Source: Episyrphus balteatus (Eukaryota > Arthropoda > Insecta > Diptera > Syrphidae). From it: a stretch of 64,000 nt of DNA. A model generated the notes under the pieces. That model did not search any database. It was not told the origin of the DNA and saw only the letters and a program-made list of their open reading frames with translations. The translations under genes were made by a program, and so were the position numbers. Position 1 is the stretch's first letter. Each line of letters opens with the position of its first letter. The stretch is from contig NC_079135.1 in assembly GCF_945859705.1 (NCBI RefSeq), positions 26,172,179 through 26,236,178 of the forward strand. The letters are read 5' to 3'. Shown here piece by piece: positions 1 to 12,540 of this stretch.

Positions 1-2734
1 TTATACAAGCTTTAGTAAGAGGTTTTTTAGTTCGCTGTAAAATTTCTTTGAAACTAAATAAGGTTATTTAAATTTAATTTTCCATTGACCTAATAATAAG
101 AATTTTCAAAATTTTAAGGACTAGAGAAGTCTTTAGAGTTTTAATTAAGATTTGTAGGAAAATATACAGATTTAAAATGTTATTTGGATATTCTTATGAT
201 GATACGATTATGATGAAGATGAAAACCCCATTTTTTTACTTTTTCGGTGAATTTCCATGTTATAAAACATTGTTCTACAATTTCAGATATCTGTTCAGTT
301 CAAATTCTTCTTTTATTAAAATTGTTTTTCATAAAAAAAAAATACATATTCTCATATTACATATTTGGTTTTTGAGTTCACTGTAGTTTTTTTTTAAACC
401 TTTTTGTTCTTACCAAAACAAATTAAATTTTTTTGAGTTCCAAGTAAAAAAAAAGTAAGTAGGTATTATTATGCCATTGTTTTATTATATGCTATAATAA
501 AAAAAGTTATTTCAAAGCTTCCGTAATTTTTTTTTTTTTTTTTAATTTGATGGAAACCATTTATTCAGTAGCATTTTTTTGCTAAAGAAAAAAACTCTTT
601 TTGTTTTTTTTTATAAAAATTCTACCAAATCATAATAACGGCATTCTCTGTAGAATAATTGTCAATATTTTGTTTGTTTTCAAGATACATATCGATACCT
701 TCCCGTAAGAATGTATTAAACGACATTTCTAAAATTATTCAGAAAACGCAAAAAACAACATTATTCCAATGAGGAAATGTATGTGATGCACAGTTTTATT
801 TTCTCTCTAGTTTCTCTTCTGTACTTACACTTAACTCATAGTATATTTCCACATCAAAAAGTAATTTTCGAAAAAAATGTCGCTTAATAAATTCTTACGG
901 GAAGGTATCGATATTATTCTAATAGAAAAATATTTTTTTATAATTTTTCATATTAGATTTATACCTCGGAATCCAGGGAAAGTCGATGAATCTGTAAAAC
1001 TTGTATAGGGCTGCATTATTAAAAGGTCAATAAGGTCTTGTAACCCGAGATCGTAAACTTTAAAATTAATAATGTCAATCGACTGGCCTTTACTTATAAT
1101 AAAACACGTATTTTTTAAAAATTCAATAAATTCATTAGTTATTTAGTTAGTTATTTCGATTTTTAAATAATTTATTTTTATATACAAGTGCAAAAATTCA
1201 AACAAAAAATGCAAGCATTAAACCCCGTTGGGTTATACAGAAAAACTATTTCTTCTGAATTTCGTAGTTTTTACATAAATTTGCTTATTTTCAAAAAAAG
1301 CACAATTTTCAACATTAACTGCCAATTAAAAACTACTGGCAATAGCAATACTTAAAGATTATGTTAGAAGCTTCAAAAGGAAAGAAATATATTTTGTACC
1401 TACAGCTTTTGTGCGATCTTTTTCAGTTTGTTACAGAAATGTCACATGGGGCTACAAGGGGTTAAAAAAAAACTTCACCGCTCTCGACAAAAACGTCATT
1501 TTCATGTTACTATAGTTTGGCGTCTATTAAAGATATCTTTTTGTTTGAAATTGCATTTTAAAGCTTAAGAATAGTAGTTTTTGAATAAATATTAAAAAAT
1601 TAGGTACGTATTAATTATCACTGAATTAAAAACAATTATTTTTGAAAAACTGGTAATTTTACAGATTTTTCGTGGTTTTTGACTTTCTTATACTTACCAA
1701 ATATTAAACCTAGATATTTTTCAACAAAATAAATCTGAAATCAACTCGATAGCTGTACTCCTTATGCAATAATTTTAAGCTCCAAAATTAATTCGTTGTC
1801 TAATACATGCATCTATCGCATTCGTGATAGTTTTTATATTGGTAATCAATTTTTATTTTATTCTGAATTTAAACGAAAATATTTTCCTTTTTTTTTAGAT
1901 AAAATGGATTTTAAAATATTTCAGATTTTTTTATCTCCAATGTAATAGTTAAAGAAACGGAGACTTAAACTAGTCAAAATTTGATAATTCAAGATTTTTG
2001 CACCATTAAGTTACTAAACAGCTCCACCCAACAGCAACCCATAACTTTATTCAATTTTGAATACATACACTTTTCGATCAGTTAAGTGGTTTAATTATTA
2101 AGAAAGCGATTGGGTCACTGTGGTGTATGCGTAACTTCTCTCTGAAAAAAAAATTCCCCCTGCCACGTGTAGAGGGTTAAATAAGTCCGTTTTATAAAAT
2201 TTCTTAATATAATCTTACACATTTATTTAGGCAAAATGTCGCCTCTGATGCCGTTCGGCGAGGAATGTAGATTGTATAATTACTAGTGAAATTAAATACT
2301 TTTACGTTTGATAACATCAATTTATAACAGTTTTTTTTTTTTATTAAAAAAATGGTGTCCTCTTAAATTTAGACTTCGTAGATTACGATACAATTTTATT
2401 TCCCCCCCAGGAGATAAACTCGATAGGCGATAGATATTTTTCCTTTAAATGGAGATAACAGTTAACAAAACTTTTAAATATTTACGTTCGATCATTTTCG
2501 TATTAAACTGTGATAAAATTAAATGAATTTCTTTCAAATTTGATTTCCTATAAAATTAACATTTCCGATTGTTGTTTATAAATTCAATTGGTTATGAGAG
2601 ACCCTTTGAAGGAAAAGAACAACCATTTGGTTAGTAAAATACTTTATTCATGTTTAAAAACCTTAAATTTAAAAGATCTTAGGAAAAAGCTGTTACACTC
2701 TTAAAGAGATGCCATTGATTGTATTAACACAAAA
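1..2734. other. Intergenic DNA with no recognisable gene
   Basis: AT-rich sequence with homopolymer runs and stops in all frames. The only clear structure is the inverted-repeat element at 691-912. The small open frame near 177-386 is low in complexity and I do not regard it as coding. Confidence 0.6.
691..912. mobile_element. Short palindromic MITE
   Basis: The left end ATCGATACCTTCCCGTAAG is mirrored by CTTACGGGAAGGTATCGAT at the right end. The inverted homology runs about 40 bp inward, ending near CGACATTT/AAATGTCG. No coding capacity. Flanks read AT/AT or TA/TA, so the target duplication cannot be fixed. Confidence 0.75.
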
Positions 2735-3753
2735 TTAATGACTACCACTATAACCACTCGGTACCTCAATTGCTTCGTGTTCATTTTGTTGAGGATGTGA
2801 TTCTTCATACGAACCACCACCCCCCTGATCAGTGTTGCTTACACTTTCATGCAATTCTATTGTTGCTCTAGCACCAGCTTGTGAGGCATTCGCCTGTGCT
2901 TCCGAAGCCGAAGATGATGCCTTCAAAGCTGCCTCTTTAGTTGCTTCATAATCAATCCGGGCATCTTTAAGTTGTTCCTGCAAAGCATCAAGACGTTGTT
3001 TTGCCTGCCCCACCATAGACGATTGTGATGCCAATTGATTAGCCACCTCTGAGGATGCCTTTTCAGCATATTCGGCAACAGTCTTGGCATCGTTCACAGC
3101 CGACACCAAAATAGATACATGATTACTGGCTACTTGTGCGGTATGTTGGGACAATTTTGCAGCAACTTTCGCTGATTGCAACTGTTCCAACTCTCTGGCC
3201 AAAGACCTGTGTGCCTCTGAAGATTGTTGCTCTAATTCCTGCAAAATAACTTGTTTGCCAGCCAATGCAGCTTGGGCTGTGGCCGCAGCTTGAACTGCAG
3301 CTTGAGCTAAAGTATTTTTGGCAATGAATGCGGCTTGTTTGGCGGCAGCATGTTGATTGGCTACAGCTGAGTGGGCTTGATTTGCAGATCCTTGAGCTAT
3401 TGACCTTAACCCACTGCCAATGCTGTAGCCACTGGGTTTGCTTGAAGAACCAGATGACGATGATGAAGATCCAGATCCAGATCCAGATGGATGAGAGGCT
3501 TGACTATATTCATAATACCCCTGTGATGATTCCTCTTTGGGAGCTTCAAAATGTACAGAAGGTGATTGCTTATATTCGTATCCGTGGCGTTTTTTCAAAC
3601 CACCCTCGATAGGTACAAAACAGAAAGCTAAAACACGAAAATAAAAAAATCCAATAAATTTCTAGTCGCACAATCAGGTTCAAGTTCGCCAAAGAGCGAC
3701 TTACCAACAAGGCTCAAAGCTATTGTCAATATTTGCATCTTAGAGACGTCCAT
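2735..3753 (-). CDS. Secreted DUF745-family Ala-rich coiled-coil protein
   Basis: Two exons: 3705-3753 and 2735-3627, joined across a 77-bp intron (GTAAGT donor, TTTTAG acceptor, phase 1). The protein is 313 aa. Exon 1 supplies a hydrophobic signal peptide (MDVSKMQILTIALSLV, continuing AFCFVPIEGG). A Tyr/Ser/Gly-rich stretch with a (SG)n/S run follows (about residues 45-85). Then comes a long Ala/Gln-rich helix containing AKQAAFIAKNTLAQAA and TAQAALAGKQV (about 95-270), the signature of the DUF745 family of fly secreted proteins. The tail is Gly/His/Tyr-rich. The function of the family is not established; a structural or secretory role (cuticle, chorion or gland) is inference. The upstream ATG was chosen because it adds the signal peptide; an internal Met at codon 6 is an alternative start. 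Confidence 0.88.
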
Positions 3754-3830
3754 ATGGCTTATTGTCAGGTTGTGATATGCGCGATGGAGTAACTTTTACT
3801 AATGCTGACAATCCTGCATCTAAACCGCAA

Positions 3831-3836
3831 TTTATA
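3831..3836 (-). promoter_or_regulatory. TATA box of the DUF745 gene
   Basis: TATAAA on the - strand, 78 bp upstream of the start codon at 3753. A TCAGC initiator-like site follows about 30 bp downstream. A strong TATA fits a tissue-specific secreted-protein gene. Confidence 0.6.
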
Positions 3837-5011
3837 GGTAACAAGCACACATAACCAAAAAGACGGAACCTGATTCGAGGCGTCTCTCGTATGGGAGAAG
3901 AAACTAGTAGACCATGCTTTTATTTCCACGATAGCTTTGTCCGGCCTCATAGTTTCGACTTCGACTTCGGCCTCTTCGAACGAAAGTGCAAACAATATTT
4001 AAAAACACTCACTCGCATTGTTGCAATATATCCATTTGCTTCTTTGTGCAAGGGTAAAGTAAATTCGTGCAACAAAACTATTTGGAGAGGTTTGTATAGT
4101 CACCGGAGATTGACTAGGTATATTCAAACGTTAAGATCCAGTTTTTAGCTGTCGATATGACGGCAGGAGGAAGTGTATTTTGGTTAAGTTGGTAGGTAAT
4201 CGATTGCTGTATATGGATTATGGAGTGGAGGAAGCTCTTCAGGTTTTGAATTGTTATAACTCTCATAATACTGACTTGGCTTTAGGTAATAATCTTATAA
4301 TATTGGATGGAAATTTCTAGGGATTAGTTTACAAACATGAAATTGTGCTCCATGACCAGTTTCAAGTTTTTTTTGTTGTGCAAATTTAGGAGTCTTTTGT
4401 TTGAAGACAAATATTGATTAAAGGAATGAACATGATTGGGCTTAAAGTTTGCAGACAAAAAGTGATTCGAATGAAGTGGAAATTGTCAGGAAAATATATT
4501 GTACTTGTTTGGTGATGGATGTTACCTTGAAATCTTTGATTTGATTGTTTAAGAGAATTGAAAATGGGAAAACAATGATTTATTTATTTATGTCTTGAAA
4601 CTAGTTTCAGTGATTAAACGCTTTGGTCAGTTTTTTTTTTAAGATGGTAAACGGAAACAGACTTAAAGTCAGAAGGAGTTCGTTTACCTTAAAACTTTTA
4701 ACATTAGAGGTCGAAAAAGATGTTGTAGTTTAAATTGGAGGTGTTTAAAAAAAATAATGGGCATAGTTATAGTTACTTGTTTAAAAGTCCAACAAGTTAC
4801 TCACACTTTCATATGATAGCATAACCTTTTTGAAGCGTACCTGATTACTTCGTAATCTATATATTAAGAATAACCCAGAATTTTTACTTTTGCTGCTGCT
4901 TTTTAAAGCGTTAGCCAACCAAAGTAAGCAGAACATGGCTTTTGACTTTGGTGTTTTTATGGCTTGATTAAGGGCACATTTAGGACAATTAAATTTAGTA
5001 ATCCAGTATTG
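3837..5011. other. Intergenic DNA, nothing recognised
   Basis: No conserved protein or RNA gene seen. Small open frames here overlap on both strands and have no codon bias or recognisable motif. Confidence 0.5.
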
Positions 5012-5571
5012 ACCCATGAGACATGTCCCATGAGACATATATACCATGAGACATTTGTACCATGACACTTATGTACCATTAGACATTTGTACCATGAGAC
5101 ATAATGTACCATGAGACATATGTACCATGAGACATTTGCACCATGAGACTTATGTACCATGAGACTTATGTACCATGAGACATTTGTACCATGAGACTTA
5201 TGTACCATGAGACATATGTACCATGAGACATATGTATGTACCATGAGACATTTGTACTATGAGACATGTCCCATGGTACATGTCTCATGAGAAATGTCTA
5301 ATGGTACCATGAGACACAATTATATACCATGAGACATGTACCATGAGATATAATTATATACCATGAGACATGTACCATGAGACATTTACCATGAGACGTG
5401 TCTCATGTGATATGTACCATGAGACATGTTTCATGGGGCATGTCTCATGAGATATGTACCATGAGACATGTACCATGAGACATGTGACATGTCCCATGAG
5501 ACATAGCCTATGAGACATATCCCATGAGACATGTCCCAGAAGACAATTCCCATGATAGACATCCCATGAGA
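5012..5571. repeat. 16-bp minisatellite (TGTACCATGAGACATT)
   Basis: Dozens of degenerate copies of a unit near TGTACCATGAGACATT/A. From about 5265 copies occur in both orientations (ACATGTCTCATGG and CCATGAGACATGT), giving many small palindromes. Frames crossing it translate as MSHGT/VSWYICLMVH-type repeats and are not genes. Confidence 0.9.
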
Positions 5572-5634
5572 AAATTTATATACTCAACAATTTCCTGGAG
5601 CTGGTCAACGATGTTGACCCGATGACGGTCACGG

Positions 5635-6333
5635 TAGGGATGGGTACCTCATACATGAGGCAATACAAATGTCCCATAGAACACTCAGAAATGTCCCATC
5701 ACCTCAAAGCAAAAAAATGTATTACCTCACACTTCATAGTAAAAACAACAAAAAATTATCTCTTTACTCTTGTCTTAAGACAAGATGCACTTAAGAGTAA
5801 AGGAGAAATCGATCATTCCCTCTCCCTTGTTCTCATGTGCATCTTGTGCGACTACATCTTCGTGTAGAACCAGGCGTACCATTGCTTTAAATTGAAAAAT
5901 AAATGAATGTGTGAGGTTTTGTGTTATGTGAAATTTGAGGTACGTACGTTATTTTGAGGAGAGAAAATTAGAAGTAATGAGGACGTATAGTAATGTGACA
6001 TTTGAAGTAGGTATATTTATTTTTTTTTTTTTTTTTGAGGAAAGAAAATTGGAGGAGGTTTGTTATTGTTATAGTTTTTTTTTTAGGATGTTTGTTGTTG
6101 TTTGAAGGAGTTTTTATCTATATATCAATTCACTCTCATATTTTATTGGTTATAATATTATTTCTTTTTTAATTAGCTTTTTATTAAAATGTCATGCTTA
6201 GCAGAATAGAAAAATTGATTTTTTTATTTTTTTTGTCCTATGGGACATTTGAGGTAGGACAAAGTACCACCTCATTTCGAAAAATGAGTACCTCATACAA
6301 ACTCATTTTAAAATCGGTACCTACCCATCACTA
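5635..6333. mobile_element. hAT-type MITE with 8-bp target duplication
   Basis: Starts TAGGGATGGGTACC and ends GGTACCTACCCATCACTA. It is flanked on both sides by the 8-bp direct repeat GGTCACGG (5627-5634 and 6334-6341). The TIR type and 8-bp duplication are typical of hAT elements. It is 699 bp with no transposase frame; the open frame from 5622 runs over the end and is spurious. Confidence 0.88.
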
Positions 6334-6382
6334 GGTCACGGACGAACTGATCAATATGGGTGTTGTATTTGTCTGTTATAGC

Positions 6383-7119
6383 CAGCGATGCCAACTGAGG
6401 CATAATTATGCCTTTTAGGCATAATTTTATTAGCCAAGGCATTGAGGCTTATTTTTTGAAAAAAAGGCATAATTTTTTTCATTCTACTCTTGATTTATGT
6501 TTTAAAGGTTTCTTATAATTTTTAAATATTTTGATAAAAAGACTAAAAACTAATATTTTCGATATCTTTTAAATAAAGGTTGTTCGAAATTTTATCTGGA
6601 GAATTTGTTTTTACCATTTAACTCTTGGTAGTGTTTATTTTTTCGAAGATTTTTTTTTCACTCTAATCACTTTTACTAGAAAAGAATCTAATTTTGTTGC
6701 TTTAAAAAGGTCTAAAAAGCTTGCAAATAGGCTAATATTTTTTATTGGTGAAAAAAATTGACCGCTAATTTCTTCCAATTATATGAAGCAACGTCTTGAA
6801 ATATTCCTTTCGAAGAAAATAAATTTCCGTTACGTGAGAAATAAGTTGGCTTAGCCCCGATTTTTCAATCGTCAGTTAGACTATCAGAAGAATAAATTTC
6901 AATATAAAAAATTTTATTCCTAGGAATAATCTCTATCTGAGGTTTATATGACTATTGAAAAATTAGCCCTTAATGTATAAATTGATTAAATAAACATTTC
7001 GTATATAATAATTTTTTAAGCATAAACTAAGAAATTTAAATTGAGGCATAATTTATTTGAAAAGGCATATTTTTTTTTCAAGTGAGGCATAATTTTGACT
7101 GAATGGGTTGGCAACGCTG
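6383..7119. mobile_element. Second hAT-type MITE
   Basis: Ends are CAGCGATGCCAAC and GTTGGCAACGCTG, an inverted pair with one mismatch, continuing into GGCATAATT/AATTATGCC repeats. Flanking 8-mers GTTATAGC (6375-6382) and TTTATAGC (7120-7127) match at 7 of 8 bases. Non-coding; carries a smaller nested palindrome at about 6849-6970. Confidence 0.82.
6849..6970 (+). mobile_element. Small palindromic repeat nested in the hAT MITE
   Basis: Imperfect fold-back: GATTTTTCAATCGTCA near the left end pairs with TGACTATTGAAAAATTAG at the right. A homologous copy lies inverted at about 16695-16830 inside a golgin104 intron, sharing AGAAGAATAAAT and TCAATATAAAAAA segments. Short non-autonomous family. 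Confidence 0.65.
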
Positions 7120-7127
7120 TTTATAGC

Positions 7128-8012
7128 AAAATGATCGAGGTATAGAATAGAAATACTTAAATATTTTATTTAAGGGGTAATAACACCTTGTAAACCACGA
7201 AATCGAGCGTCATTTTCATCAGCGTATAAAACAAAGAAGAAATATTATTTTTTTTTGGTGTTTGTTTAGTTTAATTAAGTATATTAATAGGTAACAGAAT
7301 AGGCTAATGTTAAATTTTTTAATGATGTGAAATTTTTTAAATGGCGGTGTAGTTCAGAATGATAGTAAAATCCTGTGCTCCCATCGGGCGACCAACTAAC
7401 TCCTACAGTTTTTAACCGATACATACATGAAAAACATGAAAAATACAAGAAAAACCCGAAAGCGAAGAATATGACAATTCTCAATTTTTGTTATGTCTGC
7501 TGTTTTCAGAACATTCAATACACAGTGTTGCCAAGATTTCAAGTTGAGTCCCGAGGTGTTTTTTTTTTGGCCAGTTAAGACCGGTGGTAATAAAAAACAC
7601 ACATAATATTTATCACACATAACAAGCTCAAAATCCCTTTTCATTTGATACTAAATTCGTTCGTTGACACTATGATAACTGTCTATCAATGACTGAAATC
7701 AAAAATAAAATCAATCCACCCTATTCAAATCAATTTCATTGGTCGAACTACACACAGAATTAAAGAATTTTTTTTGCTACGTTTATTAAAAAAAAAAGAA
7801 GAAAAACCAAAGTAGCACTATGCACCCTATATTTTCTTCGAACTCTGAAAATCTTTTCCCATCTGTCACTTTACAGCTGATAATTTCGAAATTCATCTGT
7901 CATCTACCTGCTTAACCTTTCTTGTTTGCCTTTTCTACTGAAAAAAAAAACGAGAAATATTTTTATTTTATAACAATTTCTCTTTTTCTTTAATAAAAAT
8001 AAAAACCAAATA
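7128..8012. other. Intergenic DNA and presumed mRpS34 promoter
   Basis: No gene recognised. The last 100-200 bp should contain the TATA-less promoter and 5' leader of mRpS34. Short open frames at 7284-7644 overlap on both strands and are not supported. Confidence 0.45.
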
Positions 8013-8629
8013 ATGGCACAAGTTATAAAATACATAGGTCGTAAAACAGATTTTCGTGGAAAACCCCTATGGGAAATTCTCGGCAATCTAAAAAATCATG
8101 GTGTCGGTCGAATTGTTGTTCGCAGCATGTTCGAACGCTATCCCGAACCATCTTATATGAAAATTCTTAAAGTTGAAGCTGTTCCAAATGAAGTGAGTTG
8201 AAAGTACACATATTTCTTATCTTGTACAATTATTCTCAAAGAAATGTCTTGGTTTAGGAAACTCGCAAATGCCGAGTAACCATCGAACGCACCTTCCGTG
8301 GTGTAACACAACCCAAACCAGTTGTTCTTTATAGTTCAACCTACAAAGCTGATTATCGACTTATTCCCAAAGATGAAGAAGCAGATTACTGCAAATGTAA
8401 TGTTACCAAAGAGCAATTAATTGTCCCACGTGAAATAAATTTCCCACCTTTGTTGAGGGAATTTGTAAGTGAAGAAACTGGCAATCAGAATCCAATGATG
8501 AAGGTACATTTCAAGAATAACATGAATAAAATGGCACGTTTGGCCAAACCTGAAGAGAAGCCAACACTTGACATTAGTATGGGTTTGGGTAAACCAGCTA
8601 GTCCTAAGTTGTATGAAAATTGTTTGTAA
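8013..8629 (+). CDS. mRpS34: Mitochondrial small ribosomal subunit protein mS34
   Basis: Two exons, 8013-8192 and 8258-8629, joined at phase 0 (GTGAGT donor, TTTAG acceptor); 183 aa, the usual length for insect mS34. The N-terminus contains KYIGRKTDFRGKPLWEIL followed by VGRIVVRSMFERYPEPS, strongly conserved in this family. The C-terminal half (ERTFRGVTQP, DYRLIPKDEE) follows it. mS34 is a structural protein of the mitochondrial 28S ribosomal subunit; it is nuclear-encoded and imported. A polyadenylation signal AATAAA follows at 8638-8643. The gene is tail to tail with golgin104, with only 168 bp between the two stop codons, so their 3' UTRs are probably close or overlapping. Confidence 0.95.
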
Positions 8630-8637
8630 GATTGTTG

Positions 8638-8643
8638 AATAAA
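8638..8643 (+). terminator. Polyadenylation signal of mRpS34
   Basis: AATAAA nine bases after the stop codon. A second AATAAA near 8735 could be an alternative signal. Confidence 0.6.
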
Positions 8644-8797
8644 TGAAGATGAAAAGTTAAACGAGTACACTTTTTTATATTTCTTTTTTTTTTGTTTTTG
8701 TTTAAATATTTTACATAAGATTGATTAGTTGAATTAAATAAAGGTTCCCCGGAGGAATGTATACGATAAATATGATATTTACAATGGCACCAATACG

Positions 8798-11700
8798 CTA
8801 TGACTTTATTTGAGCAAGTTTCCTTGTTAGCTTATCCACTTCCAAACCCAGAACGTCAAGGTTTTCCTGTAAAGAAAAATACATCAAAAAGATTAGCAAT
8901 TTCATGAAATAATCTATTTTAGGGCGTGTTTCCTACGACCATGAATCACATTCGCTCATTTACTTGAATATGGTCATGACTAAAAAAAACTGTTTTTTTT
9001 TTTCAGGAAACGAAAGCTTTAGTATCGATTTATTTTTCTATGTTAAAAGTAAGTTTCTAAAACAAACCTAGTGCTCCTTCTCCGTCAATTTTTAAAGCTA
9101 AGAAATGACTTTCTTTAGGATTAGAGATTACTTTATTCCAATAACTTGTGCATTATTAACTCAAAATGCGTAGTTACGACAGTATTCAAGCGATATGATT
9201 GAAAATAACACGGTGTTACAAAAATGAGGTTTCAAAATATACGCGGGCAGAGACCTATCAGGTTTTGTAGAGCTAGTCGCACTGATTACGAAACGGTATT
9301 TGAAAATCCCCTAACACCCCCAAAATCTGGAGTTGCTGAAAACTAGAAGACATAGAAACATATAGTTTTCACTGTTCGATAAGGAATCAATTGAGGCAGT
9401 TTTTTGTGTGAGTATTTTTTTTTACTAAAATTCACAGTCTGGACAAAAATAGTATAAAATGAGTTTTAAAAAAATTTGTTCGCCAATTTTTAACTTTGAA
9501 ATCGATTATTTCAAAAAATATTGGTTATATTATATTGATTTAAAAGTTAGAATCAAATGTACAATTTTGCCTTTCGGAAATGGTATAATTTACTACTGTA
9601 AGTGTTGCCGTTGTTTTTTAATAATTTTTTTTATTTTCATAATTTTTTTTTAGAAAAATGCCCCTCCCACCTAAACGGGGAGAGATAGACCCCCCTCCCA
9701 AAGAAAAAAATGTTTGTATTGAGCTCCTCTTTAAAAACCCCTTATCAAGTCCTGGCGCCCAAGTTATCCTACTACGTGCCGAAACAACATTTTTGTTCTA
9801 TACCTAAAAGTTCGAATTTCTGTATCTGGGTTGAAATCGAAAATTTTTTTTTCTAAGCCAATTTTAAAGTGATTTTCATAAAAAATACCTGGATTGATTG
9901 GGAAATAGATATAGTTTTAGAATATATTTTTGAAATAGCATGTTGTTTTGAAAACATATACTTTAAATTGATGCCGAAGTTGGGCAAATGATGAAAAAAA
10001 TGTAATTTTTGAACTTTGACAGCTTATAAATTCTAAGTGGTTTAACCGAGTTACATTTTTTATACATTGTTGAAAAGGTATATTTATCTTCTATCAGAAA
10101 CTGAAAAAAAATTTGAAAATGGGTAAAAAATTGACGAAGCTAGAATTTTTTCAATGGGTGAAGGTCCAAAAAACCGTTTTTTGCCCGTAACTCCAGATTT
10201 TGGGGGTGTTAGGGGATTTTCAAATACCGTTTCGTAATCAGTGCGACTAGCTCTACAAAACCTGATAGGTCTCCGCCCGCGTATATTTTGAGTGTTACAC
10301 CGTGTAATTACTGAACGAAAATTATTCTACGTCCCAATACTAATTTGTAGAAAATTTTCTCTACGTCCACATGTAATTAAGTCTTAAATATGTTGCGCAG
10401 AAGTTTTATCCCTGTGACGTACTTCAGAAACGGATAAAATGCATTATTGCATTCAACACTTAATGTAGATTGTCGCAATATTATAACTTAAATATGTGTT
10501 TTAAGTACAAAATATAATCCTCTATTATTTTCTCTGAGCCTAAAGACCTTTGTCTTGACAATGCAACCAATAGAACCCAAACTATAAACTTTTTAAAACA
10601 ATAATTTCAAGTCAATTTTGAGAGTTTTGTTATTCAATTTTCTGTTAGTTTGAATCGTTTGAAAATTCTCGAACTAAATCTCGAAGTTGTTGGCTTAAAA
10701 TATATATTATGAGTTCTTTTAGTCGTATATATTCAAGATTAATGTGTTAAAACTCAGGGAAAATGGCAGAGCATCATATTTTATATTTAAAATAAAAATA
10801 TAATTCAATTTGGCCTTCATACACAGAACAATGCATTAACATTACTAATATTGCAATATTATTATTATTCTTAATGCAATGGAGCCAAACCTCCATAGCA
10901 AAAGTTTTTCCTAAGCATCCAACATGACGGAAAAGTCATTTGATACCAAATTCATTAATAGATTACGAACGTTTAAAATGCCCATTCTCGTTTCATTATC
11001 TTTTAGCTTGAAAGTAAAAAGAAACCGAAATGTTCTAGATTTTTTGCGATTAGGAGTCCTTCTCCCGAAACCATTTTCCCTGGAATTTTTGTATAGTTCA
11101 ATCAAATAAGGATTCAACCTCGAAATGAATGCTTAGATGCTTAAACAAGGTTGTAATCTGAGCCCCCTTTTATTTGCACTATTTTTAGATGATATAGTAG
11201 ATTGGTTAACGTGTGGAGTTGAAATTGGAAGTTCAAAAATAAAAGCAATAATGTACGCAGACGATATAGTTATACTCGCAGAGACTCCATGCGCGCTTCA
11301 ACTAATGATCAACAAACTGTTTGAGTATTGCAAACTATGGGGTTTGGAAGTTAATGTCGCAAAATCGAAAGTGATGATATTTCAAAAAGGAGCTGGCAGG
11401 TTAGCAAGAGGTGAAAAATGGAAATTTGGAGAACAAACACTGGAAGTTGTTAAAAAATATTCATATCTTGGTATGGACCTGACATTTAATTTGAAAATGG
11501 AAAAACATCTTAAAACTAAATTGGAAAAGGCTAAGATAGCAATCTGCTCCAATTGGAAAAGGATCTTTTGCAACAAACTGATAACTTTTAGTACAAAGTA
11601 TAATGTCTTTAATGCTACGGCACAGGCCATTCTCTTTTATGGAGCGCAGGTGTGGGGTGCGCAGAAATTCGAAATCGTTGAATATCTGTTACGTTTTTTT

Positions 11701-12498
11701 CTAAGAAAAGTTTTTTACTTACCAATTAATACACCAAAGTATATGTATAATCTAGAATCTGGTCTCCCAACAATGTTCATTTCAACTCTAAAATTGAATG
11801 CTGATTATCTATTAAGAGTGGTAAAAATGAGTGATTCCAGGCTGCCAAAGCTGATAATGCGCCATGCAATAAAAAATAAAACTCTTTTTGTCAAGGAATG
11901 GACAAAAATAGCGGCCGATTGTGGTGTTACGATGAACTGGGAGGAGAGTAACATAGCTAACTGGAAAAAGGATTTATACGAAGTCATCATGCTTACTGAC
12001 GAAAATGAAAGGTATGCCTTTATGGCAAAAGCTCGTGCGTCGACAGAAAGAGTGTATTACTCAAAGGCTAACCTTAATCTAAATGAGTGTAACTATTTCA
12101 ACAGTCGTTATTCCTGTTATGTCATTGGGGCGATTTTCAAAATCAGAGGTGAGCTGATCAAGCTGAATGCCATGCCGCACCGAAACGAGGGTCCAGGTCT
12201 TTGCAACTTGTGTAACTTACAATGTTTTAGAGATGGAAGAGGTGCGTGAATTTCTGAATGGTGGTGATTGGAAGCTACTTTTTGATTATTACACGGAAGC
12301 CAGCACTTACAGATCCAAAATAATTAATGAAGTCTTTTAAAATAGTAAAAATCAATTTAAAATCAATTCTGGCAAGCTGAAAAGTATCTCTAAATTTTGT
12401 TTTAACTAAACTAAAAGTCCTATTAATCTACTATGATGCGTAAAAATTATATTTAAATTTTGTTTTAACTAAACTAAAAGTCCTATTAACTCTTAAAG

Positions 12499-12540
<42 letters not shown>

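Noticed and set aside
177..386. 69-aa frame near the left edge
   Set aside because: Low-complexity AT-rich translation, no motif and no splice or promoter context.
4781..5244. Open frames with repeated VSWYICLMVH peptides
   Set aside because: They are translations of the 16-bp minisatellite.
5012..5571. CRISPR-like repeat array
   Set aside because: Repeats are contiguous and degenerate with no spacers, in a eukaryotic genome.
10911..11117. Overlapping frames on both strands near the LINE
   Set aside because: They lie in a MITE-like repeat related to 35766-35932; no protein homology visible.
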